A DNA stretch of 64,000 nt, taken from the NCBI RefSeq assembly GCF_024435355.1, contig NZ_JAMJWG010000002.1:124001-188000 (forward strand). The letters run 5' to 3'. The notes beneath the pieces are model-generated. The model ran no database searches, was not told where the DNA came from, and was given only the letters and a program-made list of their open reading frames with translations. A program made the position numbers and the translations under genes. Each line of letters starts with the position of its first letter. The first letter of the stretch is position 1. Below are positions 25,474 to 32,757 of the stretch, piece by piece. This stretch comes from Streptomyces odontomachi (GTDB lineage Bacteria > Actinomycetota > Actinomycetes > Streptomycetales > Streptomycetaceae).

Positions 25474-26163
25474 ATGCCGGACAGCGTTTCGGATCCCACC
25501 AACCTCAAGGCCCAGTACGCCGCTCAGGTCGCCACAGACCTGGAGAACAACGCCAAGGAGCAGGAACGTATCGGCTCGGACATCGCCGCGCTGCAACGCC
25601 AGCTGGAGGAGCTGGAGCGCGATCATGCCCTGCTCCTGAGCATGCAACAGGCCCTCGCCACCGAGCCGCCGGTGGCCCCGGACGCCCCCGCGGGCGACGG
25701 CCCGGTCTCGAAGGCCCGGCTGCCGCGGGCGCGCCGCCCCAAGGACGCCTCGCCCGAGCGGGGCGGACGCCCCACCAAGAGCGCACGTCGGGCCCCGGAG
25801 AGCCGCCAGGTCAAGGGGGCGGCCACGGCACGTCCCGCACGGGGGCGCGGCGCACGCGGCAGGGCCGGCGGTCCCACCCTGCGGGAGGTCGTCAGCCAAC
25901 TGCTCTCCGGCCACCACGAACCGCGTTCCGCCGCCGAAGTCACCAGCGCACTCGCCCAGTCCCACCCCGAGCGCAAGGTCAGCCCCACCGTCGTCCGCAA
26001 CACCCTCGAAGCGCTGGTCGCCAAGGGGCAGGCGCACCGTTCCAAGCAGCAGAACTCGGTGTTCTACACGGCGACGGAGGCCACGCCGGTCGGGCCGGAA
26101 GGGGACACCGACCGGGGCACCGGCGAGCAGGCCGGGGCGCCGGGCGAGGCGTCCGGGGCCTGA
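25474..26163 (+). CDS. Coiled-coil / basic-linker / winged-helix regulatory protein
   Basis: The protein has 229 residues. Residues 12-60 form a heptad-like coiled coil (LENNAKEQERIGSDIAALQR and on). Residues 75-130 are a basic Arg/Gly/Pro linker with repeated GRG/RGR units, like AT-hook or nucleoid-protein tails. Residues 130-195 (TLREVVSQLLSGHHEPRSAA) form a winged-helix-like domain. It probably binds DNA as a multimer and may shape chromatin. Its family is annotated only as 'regulatory protein'. ATG 25474 follows GAGAGCGGGGAC. It is convergent with the deacetylase. Confidence 0.65.
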   Translation: MPDSVSDPTNLKAQYAAQVATDLENNAKEQERIGSDIAALQRQLEELERDHALLLSMQQALATEPPVAPDAPAGDGPVSKARLPRARRPKDASPERGGRPTKSARRAPESRQVKGAATARPARGRGARGRAGGPTLREVVSQLLSGHHEPRSAAEVTSALAQSHPERKVSPTVVRNTLEALVAKGQAHRSKQQNSVFYTATEATPVGPEGDTDRGTGEQAGAPGEASGA

Positions 26164-26168
26164 CCGCC

Positions 26169-26197
26169 CCGGCGTGCACGTGGGGCGTGCACGCCGG
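26169..26197. terminator. 12-bp hairpin between convergent genes
   Basis: CCGGCGTGCACG (26169-26180) pairs exactly with 26186-26197 around a 5-nt loop. It serves both the regulator and the deacetylase. Confidence 0.75.
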
Positions 26198-26277
26198 GCG
26201 CACCGGCAGGAGTCGGCGGCCGAACGGGACCGTAGGCGGTTCCGCGGTGGTGCGGTCGGTGGCCGTGGTCCCCAGCG

Positions 26278-27507
26278 CTACGCAGGAGCCAGGAAGGCGG
26301 CCCAGCCGCCCTCCGGCTTCTCGCCGACGTCTAGGGAGCACAGCCGGGCGAGGACAGCGGGCTCCTGGACGTCGAGCCAGTCGCAGAACTGCCGGAAGGA
26401 GACCATCCGCACCTCTGCCTGATCGGCCATCCGCTTGAGGGCCTCCTCGACGGCGTCCATGTAGATGCCGCCGTTCCACTCTTCGAAATGATTGCCGATG
26501 AAGTACGGGGCGCGGTTGGTCCGGTAGGCACGTTCGAAGCCGGCGAGATAGGCCTGGGTGGCCTGCTCGCGCCAGTCGGGGTAGTTGGCCGCGGGGGCGT
26601 TCGTGGAGTTGACGGACTGGTTGGCGAGCATGTTGTAGTCCATGGACAGCACCTCGAAGGTGTGCCCCGGGAAGGGGATGGATTGCAGGGGCAGGTCCCA
26701 CAGCCCCTGCTTGCGGACCGGCCAGCGCTGCTCGCCGCCGGGCGAGGAGGCGTCGTAGCGCCAGCCCAGCTCGCGTGCCGTGGGCAGCAGGTTCTCCTGA
26801 CCCAGCAGGCACGGTGTGCGGCCTCCGACGAGTTCCCGGGTGTAGTCGAAGGGCAGCGGCTCCTCGGCCTTCCAGCCGGTGGCGGTGCGCCAGGACGTGA
26901 CGAAGGTGTGCGCCTGCTCGATCTCGCTGCGCCACTGCTCGGGCGTCCACAGCTCCACGGAGCCGGGCCCCGAGCAGAAGTGCCCGTTGAAGTGGGTGCC
27001 GATCTCGTGCCCCTCGAGCCAGGCCCGTCGCACGCACTGCAAGGTCTGGCGCAGATGGGCGTCGGTGAGGAAGTCGATGTCGGAGGAGCCGACCGGGTTG
27101 TTCGGCGGCCGGTAGTGCGTTCTGTGCGCCTCGGGCAGCAGGTAGAGGCCCGACAGGAAGAACGTCATACGGGCGTCGTGGTCGCGGGCGAGCTTGAGGA
27201 ACCGGGCGAAGAGGCCGGTGCCGACCTCGCCGGCACCGTCCCAGGAGAACACCACGAACTGCGGCGGCCGCTGCCCCGGTTCCAGGGCGACGGGCGTGGC
27301 CGGCTGCCGCGGCTGGGTGCCGGTGTACGCGGTGGAGCCGTCGCCGATCGGCCGCATGACGTTCTTCTGCGGCGCGTCCGCACCGGGTGCCGCCGTGCGA
27401 TGCGGCCGCCGGGCCCGCGGCCGCTGCGGTGCACCACACGCGGAGAGCCCCACTGCCCCCAGTCCCCACCCCACCGCCTGTCTCCGGCTGATCTCGCTCA
27501 CTGGCAT
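26278..27507 (-). CDS. Polysaccharide deacetylase-like Tat lipoprotein
   Basis: The protein has 409 residues. The leader SRRQAVGWGLGAVGLSAC holds a twin-arginine motif and a lipobox, so the protein is probably exported folded and anchored outside. VVFSWDGAGEVGTG is the NodB-like metal aspartate region. GHEIGTHFNGHF gives the His-x3-His zinc pair. Such proteins remove N-acetyl groups from extracellular sugars. There is no binding module. ATG 27507 has only a weak GGA site. The position between chitin and glucan enzymes suggests a chitin or cell-wall substrate; the fold is divergent from classic chitin deacetylases. Confidence 0.82.
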   Translation of the reverse strand: MPVSEISRRQAVGWGLGAVGLSACGAPQRPRARRPHRTAAPGADAPQKNVMRPIGDGSTAYTGTQPRQPATPVALEPGQRPPQFVVFSWDGAGEVGTGLFARFLKLARDHDARMTFFLSGLYLLPEAHRTHYRPPNNPVGSSDIDFLTDAHLRQTLQCVRRAWLEGHEIGTHFNGHFCSGPGSVELWTPEQWRSEIEQAHTFVTSWRTATGWKAEEPLPFDYTRELVGGRTPCLLGQENLLPTARELGWRYDASSPGGEQRWPVRKQGLWDLPLQSIPFPGHTFEVLSMDYNMLANQSVNSTNAPAANYPDWREQATQAYLAGFERAYRTNRAPYFIGNHFEEWNGGIYMDAVEEALKRMADQAEVRMVSFRQFCDWLDVQEPAVLARLCSLDVGEKPEGGWAAFLAPA

Positions 27508-27538
27508 CACAATCCATGGCCTGAACGGACACGTTGCA

Positions 27539-27593
27539 TGTCGGTTACACCGACAGATACACATTATGTCCGATAAGCACATAAATAGGACAT
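27539..27593 (-). promoter_or_regulatory. Palindromes in the deacetylase upstream region
   Basis: TGTCGGT-TAC-ACCGACA (27539-27555) is a perfect 7-3-7 inverted repeat about 40 bases before the start. ATGTCC (27566-27571) and GGACAT (27588-27593) form a second pair. The stretch between them is AT-rich and contains -10-like CATAAT on the minus strand. Confidence 0.55.
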
Positions 27594-27699
27594 CCAGCAC
27601 GGAGCGCCGGGCAAAGAGCACACCAAAGAGGTCCGGCTCCGATGCGGCGGACACCCGAGGGGTCGACGGGTCGCTCGACGGCCGAGGAACGCGGACATG

Positions 27700-27736
27700 C
27701 GTAGGCGCCACGGCTCTGCGGGCCGTGGCGCCTACG
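27700..27736 (-). terminator. 15-bp hairpin terminator after GH55
   Basis: CGTAGGCGCCACGGC (27700-27714) pairs exactly with 27722-27736 around a 7-nt loop. Confidence 0.8.
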
Positions 27737-27843
27737 GACTTACGAGGTGTCAGGACGCTTGGCGCCTCCCGACGGACGGGGTCCCCGAACGGGCACTCCC
27801 CTGGCGGATACGGGCGCCCCCTTCGGGGGACACACGCACCGCC

Positions 27844-29655
27844 TTACGGGTACGACGTCACGTTCGACGGCACGGTGTCCGTTCCGGACGTCGCCGCACC
27901 GGTGTCGTTGATGACATGGGCGTACTGGCCCTTGCCGCCGAGCGAGATCACCATGATGTCGTGGAACTTCACCCCGGACTTGTTCGGTGCCTCGAAACCA
28001 TGGTCCTGGATGATGGACGGGTCAGCGGTGTAGTTGCAGTAGCTGCCCATCCCCCAGCCCTCGTGGCTGTTGACCGAGTCGGCGACCTTGTAGGCGGCGA
28101 AGCCCCTGATGGAGCCGTTCTGGATGGCTGCCTGGTTGGGGGCGTCGTAGGCCTTCTCGTTCTGGAAGAAGATCGTCCGACCGCTCTCGCCGTTCCACTG
28201 CACGTCGTACTTGTTGAAGTGTTCGACGAACAGCCCGGTGGCGAGGACGTCGTCGCCGTTGACCACCAGGCCGTAGTCGGCACGGTTGGTGTCCCAGCCG
28301 ACACCGTCACCGTGGTCGGCGCGCCACAGCCAGGTGTGGTCGATGATGGTGTCATCGCTGTTGATCGTCATCGCGGTGGTGACCTGACCGGCGCCGGCAC
28401 CGCCCACCCGGGCGAAGACGTCCTGGACCGACGTCGGGTTGGCCGAGTGGTCGGCGGAGGAACCGGGCGGGCCCACCTCCAGCAGCTCGTCGGACCTGGT
28501 CGAGCCCGCGTCCAGCAGGAAGCCGGCGAGCTTCACCCCGTCGACGTCCGCCACCTTCATGGCGGTCACACCGTTGTCCGGCTCCAGGGTGGCGTAGCCG
28601 AGCCCGAGCACCACCGTGTTGGCACGGTTGACGTCGATCGTCTGGTCCAGGTGGTAGACGCCCGGCGTGAACAGCAGGTTCAGGCCCTGGCTGAGCGCCT
28701 GGTTGATGGTCGCCGCAGAGTCACCCGGGTGGGCGACGTAGAACTGGTCCAGCCCGATCGAGTCTCCCGCCGGGTTCCCGTTCGCCCAGGTCACGCCCTG
28801 TGCGTTGGTGCGCTTCGCGGGCACGAACACCTTGTAGGTGCTGCCGTCGAGGTACAGGAACGGCTTCTCGCGCGAGACGGGGGTGGTGCCGAGGGTGGTG
28901 TACGGCGGGTTGGGGAAGCTCTGGCCCGGGGCGCCCTGCACCCCGGAGAAGACCATGTTCCACACGGCGTTCTTCCAGCCGCCGACCGAGCTGTCCCGCG
29001 TGTACCACTGCTGCTGCGAGTACGGACCCACGTCACCGTCGATCTTGCTGTCGGCGATGTAGCCACCGCTCGCCCAGCCGTACCCGTTCGGGGCGAGGTT
29101 CAGCCCGCCCTTGATGTGCATCCGGCGGAACGGAGCGGCCTGCGCGACCGCCCACCGGTCCTCGCCGCTGACCGGGGTGAGCGCGAGGTTCTCGGCGCTG
29201 CGCCAGAAGTTCTGCGTCGCATTGCCGTTGAACCATCCGGCGTCGACCGTCACATCGCCGTTGATCTGGGTGGAGTCCGGCGACAGGCCGAGGCCCGAGA
29301 TGGAGGTGTAGAAACCGAGCTGCGCGTTGAGGCCGTTGTAGGTGCCCGGCTTGAAGAGCAGCTGGTAGCGCCCCTCGCCGAACTGGGCCGACTCCTGCTT
29401 GTGGAAGATGTCGTCCAGGGTGCCCTGGATGTTCGACGTCGACGGGTCGAAGACGATGACGTTGGGGCCGAGGTCGCCACCGCCCGCCAGCGGGGCCGCC
29501 TGCGCGGTGCCCGGCACCAGGCTCGGGACCAGCGCCAGCAGGCCGGCGGCCAGCGCCCCCGTGACCACGGCGGTCACCGAGGCACGCCGGCGGCGATGCG
29601 TCTTCGGACGTGCTTCGCCCGGTTCTTGGGCCGGGTTGCGTGGGGGAGAAAGCAT
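27844..29655 (-). CDS. GH55 exo-beta-1,3-glucanase, secreted
   Basis: The protein has 603 residues. A basic N terminus and signal peptide end near ALVPSLVPGTAQA (about 54). The mature enzyme is a double right-handed beta-helix: GPNVIVFDPSTSNIQGTLDD opens it, and AAPFRRMHIKGGLNLAPNGY, YSQQQWYTRDSS, SREKPFLYLDG, LLFTPGVYHLDQTIDV and HEGWGMGSYC recur in the same order in Streptomyces GH55 enzymes such as SACTE_4363. They release glucose or short laminari-oligosaccharides from beta-1,3-glucan. Related genes are often misnamed adenylyl cyclase or factor 5/8 proteins. AGGAG precedes ATG 29655. A LacI-type palindrome lies 50-70 bases upstream. Confidence 0.9.
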   Translation of the reverse strand: MLSPPRNPAQEPGEARPKTHRRRRASVTAVVTGALAAGLLALVPSLVPGTAQAAPLAGGGDLGPNVIVFDPSTSNIQGTLDDIFHKQESAQFGEGRYQLLFKPGTYNGLNAQLGFYTSISGLGLSPDSTQINGDVTVDAGWFNGNATQNFWRSAENLALTPVSGEDRWAVAQAAPFRRMHIKGGLNLAPNGYGWASGGYIADSKIDGDVGPYSQQQWYTRDSSVGGWKNAVWNMVFSGVQGAPGQSFPNPPYTTLGTTPVSREKPFLYLDGSTYKVFVPAKRTNAQGVTWANGNPAGDSIGLDQFYVAHPGDSAATINQALSQGLNLLFTPGVYHLDQTIDVNRANTVVLGLGYATLEPDNGVTAMKVADVDGVKLAGFLLDAGSTRSDELLEVGPPGSSADHSANPTSVQDVFARVGGAGAGQVTTAMTINSDDTIIDHTWLWRADHGDGVGWDTNRADYGLVVNGDDVLATGLFVEHFNKYDVQWNGESGRTIFFQNEKAYDAPNQAAIQNGSIRGFAAYKVADSVNSHEGWGMGSYCNYTADPSIIQDHGFEAPNKSGVKFHDIMVISLGGKGQYAHVINDTGAATSGTDTVPSNVTSYP

Positions 29656-29700
29656 GTCGGAGGTCTCCTGGAAGTAGACAGCTGCGGGCTGCCGCCCGAA

Positions 29701-29722
29701 CCTGAGAGAGAGCGCTCTCAGG
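29701..29722 (-). promoter_or_regulatory. LacI-type operator before GH55
   Basis: GAGAGCGCTCTC (29708-29719) is a perfect 12-bp palindrome. It overlaps a second inverted repeat CCTGAGAG/CTCTCAGG (29701-29722). The same core appears at the start of the lacI-type gene at 51050. Confidence 0.7.
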
Positions 29723-30013
29723 CGGCCAGGGGGATCGTGCGCCCGCTTCGGGTATCGCGTCAAGAGTTGTGCACGGACCACTACTCAACCCGCCATCTCC
29801 CCACCTCGAAGGCCCACGCGGGCGAACAACAGCACCGCCGTATACGCCGTTTGACACCCATGCGACTGTTGCCCGAATTCGAGAATTCATGACATCGGGA
29901 GTCGATCACGCATGATGCGATCAAGAGGTGAAGTGTCGAGGTGGGCGGGCTCGGCGACGTTCCAGATCGCCCTCACTCGTCCCGGTGTGCGCCACCGAGC
30001 CACGCGCCAAGCC

Positions 30014-30048
30014 TTGACAGTGGCTTACTTCACTCCTTAAATCAAGGC
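30014..30048 (+). promoter_or_regulatory. GH16 promoter with ROK-box-like sequence
   Basis: TTGACA (30014-30019) and TTAAAT (30037-30042) are 17 bases apart, a near-ideal vegetative promoter. Bases 30024-30048 match 17 of 25 positions with 53732-53756 beside the ROK gene. GCCTTGA (30011-30017) and TCAAGGC (30042-30048) form an inverted repeat around it. Confidence 0.55.
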
Positions 30049-30113
30049 CACATCCGCACCCGGCCGCCGCACCCGGCCGGACGCGGACCTCTGCCAGCTG
30101 CTCATCGCCAGTT

Positions 30114-30173
30114 GCACCTGCCCGTCGCACACCTGTCACTTGCGCACCTGCCACGTGTACAACTGCCAGGTAG
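30114..30173 (+). repeat. 15-nt phased degenerate repeats with CACCTG
   Basis: CACCTG recurs at 30115, 30130 and 30145, exactly 15 bases apart. A fourth degenerate unit ACAACTGCCAGGTAG follows at 30159. The array lies between the GH16 promoter and its start codon. Confidence 0.55.
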
Positions 30174-30267
30174 CCCCTTGACGGATGAGTTGTGTCAGAT
30201 ACATGACAGCAGCAGCTTTCCGGCTGCTGTGGCTGTGTAATTTCCCCCCACATCGGAAGGCAGAGTC

Positions 30268-31152
30268 ATGGACTCTCCGCACGTCGCCCGGCGCCTACGC
30301 CTTCTCGTCGCCGGCCTCACCGCCCTCCTCGCCGTTCCCGCGCTCGCCCTCCCGGCGGCTGCTGGGACGGCCATCCCGGACAGCGGCTCGTCGGCGTCCG
30401 CTGCGCCGCTGGCCGCGTCGTTCTCGGACACCTTCGACGGAGCGGCGGGGTCGGCCGTCGACGCATCCAAGTGGGTGCAGGAGACCGGTGACAACAGCGG
30501 CAACAACCACGAGCGGCAGTACTACACCGCAGGCAACGCCAACGCCGCGCTGGACGGCCAGGGCCACCTGGTCATCACCGCGCGCAAGGAGAACCCGAAC
30601 AACTACCAGTGCTGGTACGGCAGCTGCCAGTACACCTCGGCCCGGATGAACACCTCCGGCAAGTTCAGCGCCCAGTACGGGCACGTCGAGGCCCGGATGA
30701 AGATTCCGCGGGGCCAGGGCATGTGGCCGGCGTTCTGGATGCTCGGCACCGACATCGGCAGCGCCGGATGGCCCAACTGCGGCGAGATCGACATCATGGA
30801 GAACATCGGCAAGGAGCCGTCCACGGTGCACGGCACCATCCACGGCCCCGGCTACTCCGGCGCCAACGGCATCGGCGCCGCGTACAACCTGCCCGGTGGC
30901 GGAGCCTTCGCCGACGACTTCCACACCTTCGCGGTCGACTGGGCACCGGACTCGATCAAGTGGTCGGTGGACGGCAACGTCTACGAGACCCGCACCCCCG
31001 CGGACGTCGGCGGCAACCAGTGGGCGTTCAACAAGCCGTTCTTCATCATCCTCAACCTCGCGGTCGGCGGTGACTGGCCCGGCGACCCGGACGGCAGCAC
31101 CTCCTTCCCGCAGCAACTCGTCGTCGACGAGGTGAAGGTCGAGACCAGCTGA
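30268..31152 (+). CDS. GH16 endo-beta-1,3-glucanase, secreted
   Basis: The protein has 294 residues. A signal peptide ends near ALPAAA (about 32), followed by a short Ser/Ala linker. The jelly-roll domain has the catalytic EIDIME motif (E173, D175, E178). MWPAFWMLG precedes it and HTFAVDWAPDSIKW is a typical downstream strand. No carbohydrate-binding module is present. Bacterial enzymes of this type cut laminarin internally. GGAAGG precedes ATG 30268. It pairs with divergent GH55 to turn beta-1,3-glucan into oligosaccharides and glucose. A strong hairpin follows the stop. Confidence 0.93.
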   Translation: MDSPHVARRLRLLVAGLTALLAVPALALPAAAGTAIPDSGSSASAAPLAASFSDTFDGAAGSAVDASKWVQETGDNSGNNHERQYYTAGNANAALDGQGHLVITARKENPNNYQCWYGSCQYTSARMNTSGKFSAQYGHVEARMKIPRGQGMWPAFWMLGTDIGSAGWPNCGEIDIMENIGKEPSTVHGTIHGPGYSGANGIGAAYNLPGGGAFADDFHTFAVDWAPDSIKWSVDGNVYETRTPADVGGNQWAFNKPFFIILNLAVGGDWPGDPDGSTSFPQQLVVDEVKVETS

Positions 31153-31180
31153 ATCCCGGCCCCGGGCACCTCGATCTGCC

Positions 31181-31215
31181 ACCGTCCGGCGATCTCTCCG
31201 TCATCGCCGGACGGT
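31181..31215 (+). terminator. 13-bp hairpin terminator after GH16
   Basis: ACCGTCCGGCGAT (31181-31193) pairs exactly with 31203-31215 around a 9-nt loop. Confidence 0.82.
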
Positions 31216-31231
31216 CGGGGCCCGGATGCGG

Positions 31232-31282
31232 GGCACGCAGGCGCGTGGCACGGCCGTCGGCCGTGGTGCGCGCCTGCGTGCC
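31232..31282. repeat. 51-bp inverted repeat
   Basis: GGCACGCAGGCGCG (31232-31245) pairs with CGCGCCTGCGTGCC (31269-31282). Inner CACGGCCG (31249-31256) and CGGCCGTG (31258-31265) are also complementary. It may insulate the trpS leader from upstream transcription. Confidence 0.65.
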
Positions 31283-31302
31283 GCTGTGGACGTGAGGCGG
31301 GG

Positions 31303-31336
31303 CCGGGTGGAACCCGACGCCGGGTGGAACCCGACC
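31303..31336 (+). promoter_or_regulatory. Tandem 17-nt palindromic boxes before trpS leader
   Basis: CCGGGTGGAACCCGAC occurs at 31303 and again at 31320. Each copy contains the inverted repeat CGGGT-GGA-ACCCG. They sit about 30-65 bases upstream of the likely -10 (TACGAT, 31367-31372), in activator position. Confidence 0.6.
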
Positions 31337-31366
31337 GATCATCGGCGGGTGGTGGCGGCTCCACGC

Positions 31367-31378
31367 TACGATGGGCGT
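31367..31378 (+). promoter_or_regulatory. -10 element of the trpS leader transcript
   Basis: TACGAT (31367-31372) lies six bases before the leader ATG, so transcription should start at or next to that codon. No good -35 is visible, consistent with activator help from the two upstream boxes. Confidence 0.5.
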
Positions 31379-31420
31379 ATGCATCGTTCCTCGTGTCTGA
31401 GCTGGTGGCGCTCCTCTTAG
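31379..31420 (+). CDS. trp leader peptide MHRSSCLSWWRSS
   Basis: This 13-codon open frame ends in TAG and contains two adjacent Trp codons (31403-31408). They lie at and just before the 5' arm of the first attenuator hairpin. A ribosome short of charged tRNA-Trp would stall there. The start has no ribosome site and is probably used as a leaderless message. The same layout is known for the auxiliary trpRS1 gene of S. coelicolor. Confidence 0.85.
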   Translation: MHRSSCLSWWRSS

Positions 31421-31474
31421 GAGCGGCCACCCCTCGTGCACGAACCGGGCCGTTCGGACGGACGGCCCTTGTTT
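31405..31474 (+). promoter_or_regulatory. Tryptophan attenuator (1:2, 2:3, 3:4 stems)
   Basis: Stem 1:2 pairs GTGGCGCTCCT (31405-31415) with AGGAGCGGCCAC (31419-31430) with one bulge. Stem 2:3 pairs GAGCGGCC (31421-31428) with GGCCGTTC (31448-31455), eight pairs with one G-U. Stem 3:4 is the terminator GGGCCGT (31447-31453) with ACGGCCC (31462-31468) followed by TTGTTT. Stalling at the Trp codons frees segment 2 to block the terminator. Confidence 0.85.
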
Positions 31475-31533
31475 GGTGCCCTGGGTTCCGGGGCCGTGTC
31501 GTCCTGACGGCGACACGACCACCAGGAGACCCC

Positions 31534-32709
31534 ATGACCACCGATCTTCCGTCGGCAGGCCCCGGCACCCGTATCGACGGCCTCCCCCTCGACCGGCCCG
31601 GCTCCGCCACGGACCCGCTCACGGATCCCACCGGAGCGCTGGCCACCCCCGCGGACCCGCTCGGGACGGCCACCGCACAGGCCCGCAGCGCGGTACTGGA
31701 CACGCTGATCCACCAGGACCCGGGACGGTTCCGGGTGCTGACCGGCGACCGCCCCACGGGACGGCTGCACCTGGGCCACTACTTCGGCACCCTGCACAAC
31801 CGGGTGCGTCTCCAGGACCTCGGGGTGGAGATGTTCGTACTCATCGCGGACTACCAGGTGCTGACCGATCGCGATGTGGCGGAGAACCTGACGCACCATG
31901 TCGAGGAACTCGTACTGGACTACCTGGCCATCGGTGTGGATCCGGAGCGCAGCACGATCTTCACGCACAGCGCCGTGCCCGCCCTCAACCAGTTGCTGCT
32001 GCCCTTCCTCAGTCTGGTCTCCGTGTCCGAACTGAGCCGTAACCCCACCGTCAAGGACGAGATCGCCCACGCACGGCAGTCGTCCGTCAGCGGGCTGATG
32101 TTCACCTACCCGGTCCACCAGGCAGCCGACATCCTCTTCTGCCGGGCCAACCTGGTACCGGTCGGTCAGGACCAGCTCCCCCACCTGGAACTCACCCGGA
32201 CCGTCGCGCGCCGTTTCAACGACCGCTACGGCGCCGCAGCGCCGGTGTTCCCCGAGCCCGATGCGCTGCTGTCGCGGGCGCCGCTGCTGCTCGGCACGGA
32301 CGGCACCAAGATGAGCAAGAGCCGGCGCAACGCCATCGCCCTGGCCGCCGACGCCGACGAGACGGCCCGGCTGCTCAAGGGCGCCAAGACGGACGCCGAC
32401 CGGCACATCACCTATGACCCGGCCACCCGCCCCGAGGTGTCCTCCCTGCTGCTGCTCGCGGCCCTCTGCCTGGACCGGACCCCTGAGGAGGTCGCCGCCG
32501 ACATCGGCTCCGCGGGGGCCGCAGCGCTGAAGCGGACCGTGACGGAGGCGGTCAACACGTACCTGGCCCCGATCCGGGCCCGCCGTGCCCGGTACGCACA
32601 GGACCGCGGCTACCTGAAACGGATCCTGCGGGAGGGCAACGAGCGGGCCAGAGCGGTGGCGGACGCCACCCTCGCGGAGGTGCGTGCCGCCATGAACAGC
32701 CGGTACTGA
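31534..32709 (+). CDS. trpS: Auxiliary tryptophanyl-tRNA synthetase
   Basis: The protein has 391 residues. After a 55-residue Pro/Ala/Asp-rich extension, the class I Rossmann fold shows RPTGRLHLGHYFG (HIGH equivalent 79-82) and GTDGTKMSKSRRN (KMSKS 259-263). It charges tRNA-Trp. The leader-peptide attenuator upstream marks it as the inducible second enzyme. In S. coelicolor the equivalent enzyme resists indolmycin; that property is inferred here, not seen. AGGAG is four bases before ATG 31534. It is monocistronic and convergent with usp. Confidence 0.92.
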   Translation: MTTDLPSAGPGTRIDGLPLDRPGSATDPLTDPTGALATPADPLGTATAQARSAVLDTLIHQDPGRFRVLTGDRPTGRLHLGHYFGTLHNRVRLQDLGVEMFVLIADYQVLTDRDVAENLTHHVEELVLDYLAIGVDPERSTIFTHSAVPALNQLLLPFLSLVSVSELSRNPTVKDEIAHARQSSVSGLMFTYPVHQAADILFCRANLVPVGQDQLPHLELTRTVARRFNDRYGAAAPVFPEPDALLSRAPLLLGTDGTKMSKSRRNAIALAADADETARLLKGAKTDADRHITYDPATRPEVSSLLLLAALCLDRTPEEVAADIGSAGAAALKRTVTEAVNTYLAPIRARRARYAQDRGYLKRILREGNERARAVADATLAEVRAAMNSRY

Positions 32710-32757
32710 GGACACCGTGCCGCTCTGAACAGCCGCTGCCGAGGGCACCCCGGCCGC

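Larger units (their letters stand above)
27508..27843. other. Gene-free spacer between GH55 and deacetylase
   Basis: No gene is supported in these 336 bases. They hold the deacetylase promoter elements near 27540-27600 and the GH55 terminator at 27700-27736. The rest shows nothing notable. Confidence 0.5.
29656..30267. other. Divergent GH55/GH16 control region
   Basis: This 612-base gap between two secreted glucanase genes holds no convincing gene. It contains a LacI-like operator (29701-29722), an 11-bp palindrome CGCATGATGCG (29909-29919), a consensus promoter (30014-30042), an array of 15-nt repeats (30114-30173), TGTCA-N6-TGACA (30193-30208) and a hairpin CAGCAGC/GCTGCTG (30210-30229). 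Confidence 0.55.

Noticed and set aside
29941..30240. A 99-codon frame across the 15-nt repeats giving HLPVA/HLSLA/HLPRV units
   Set aside because: No ribosome site, poor composition, and it covers the GH16 promoter.
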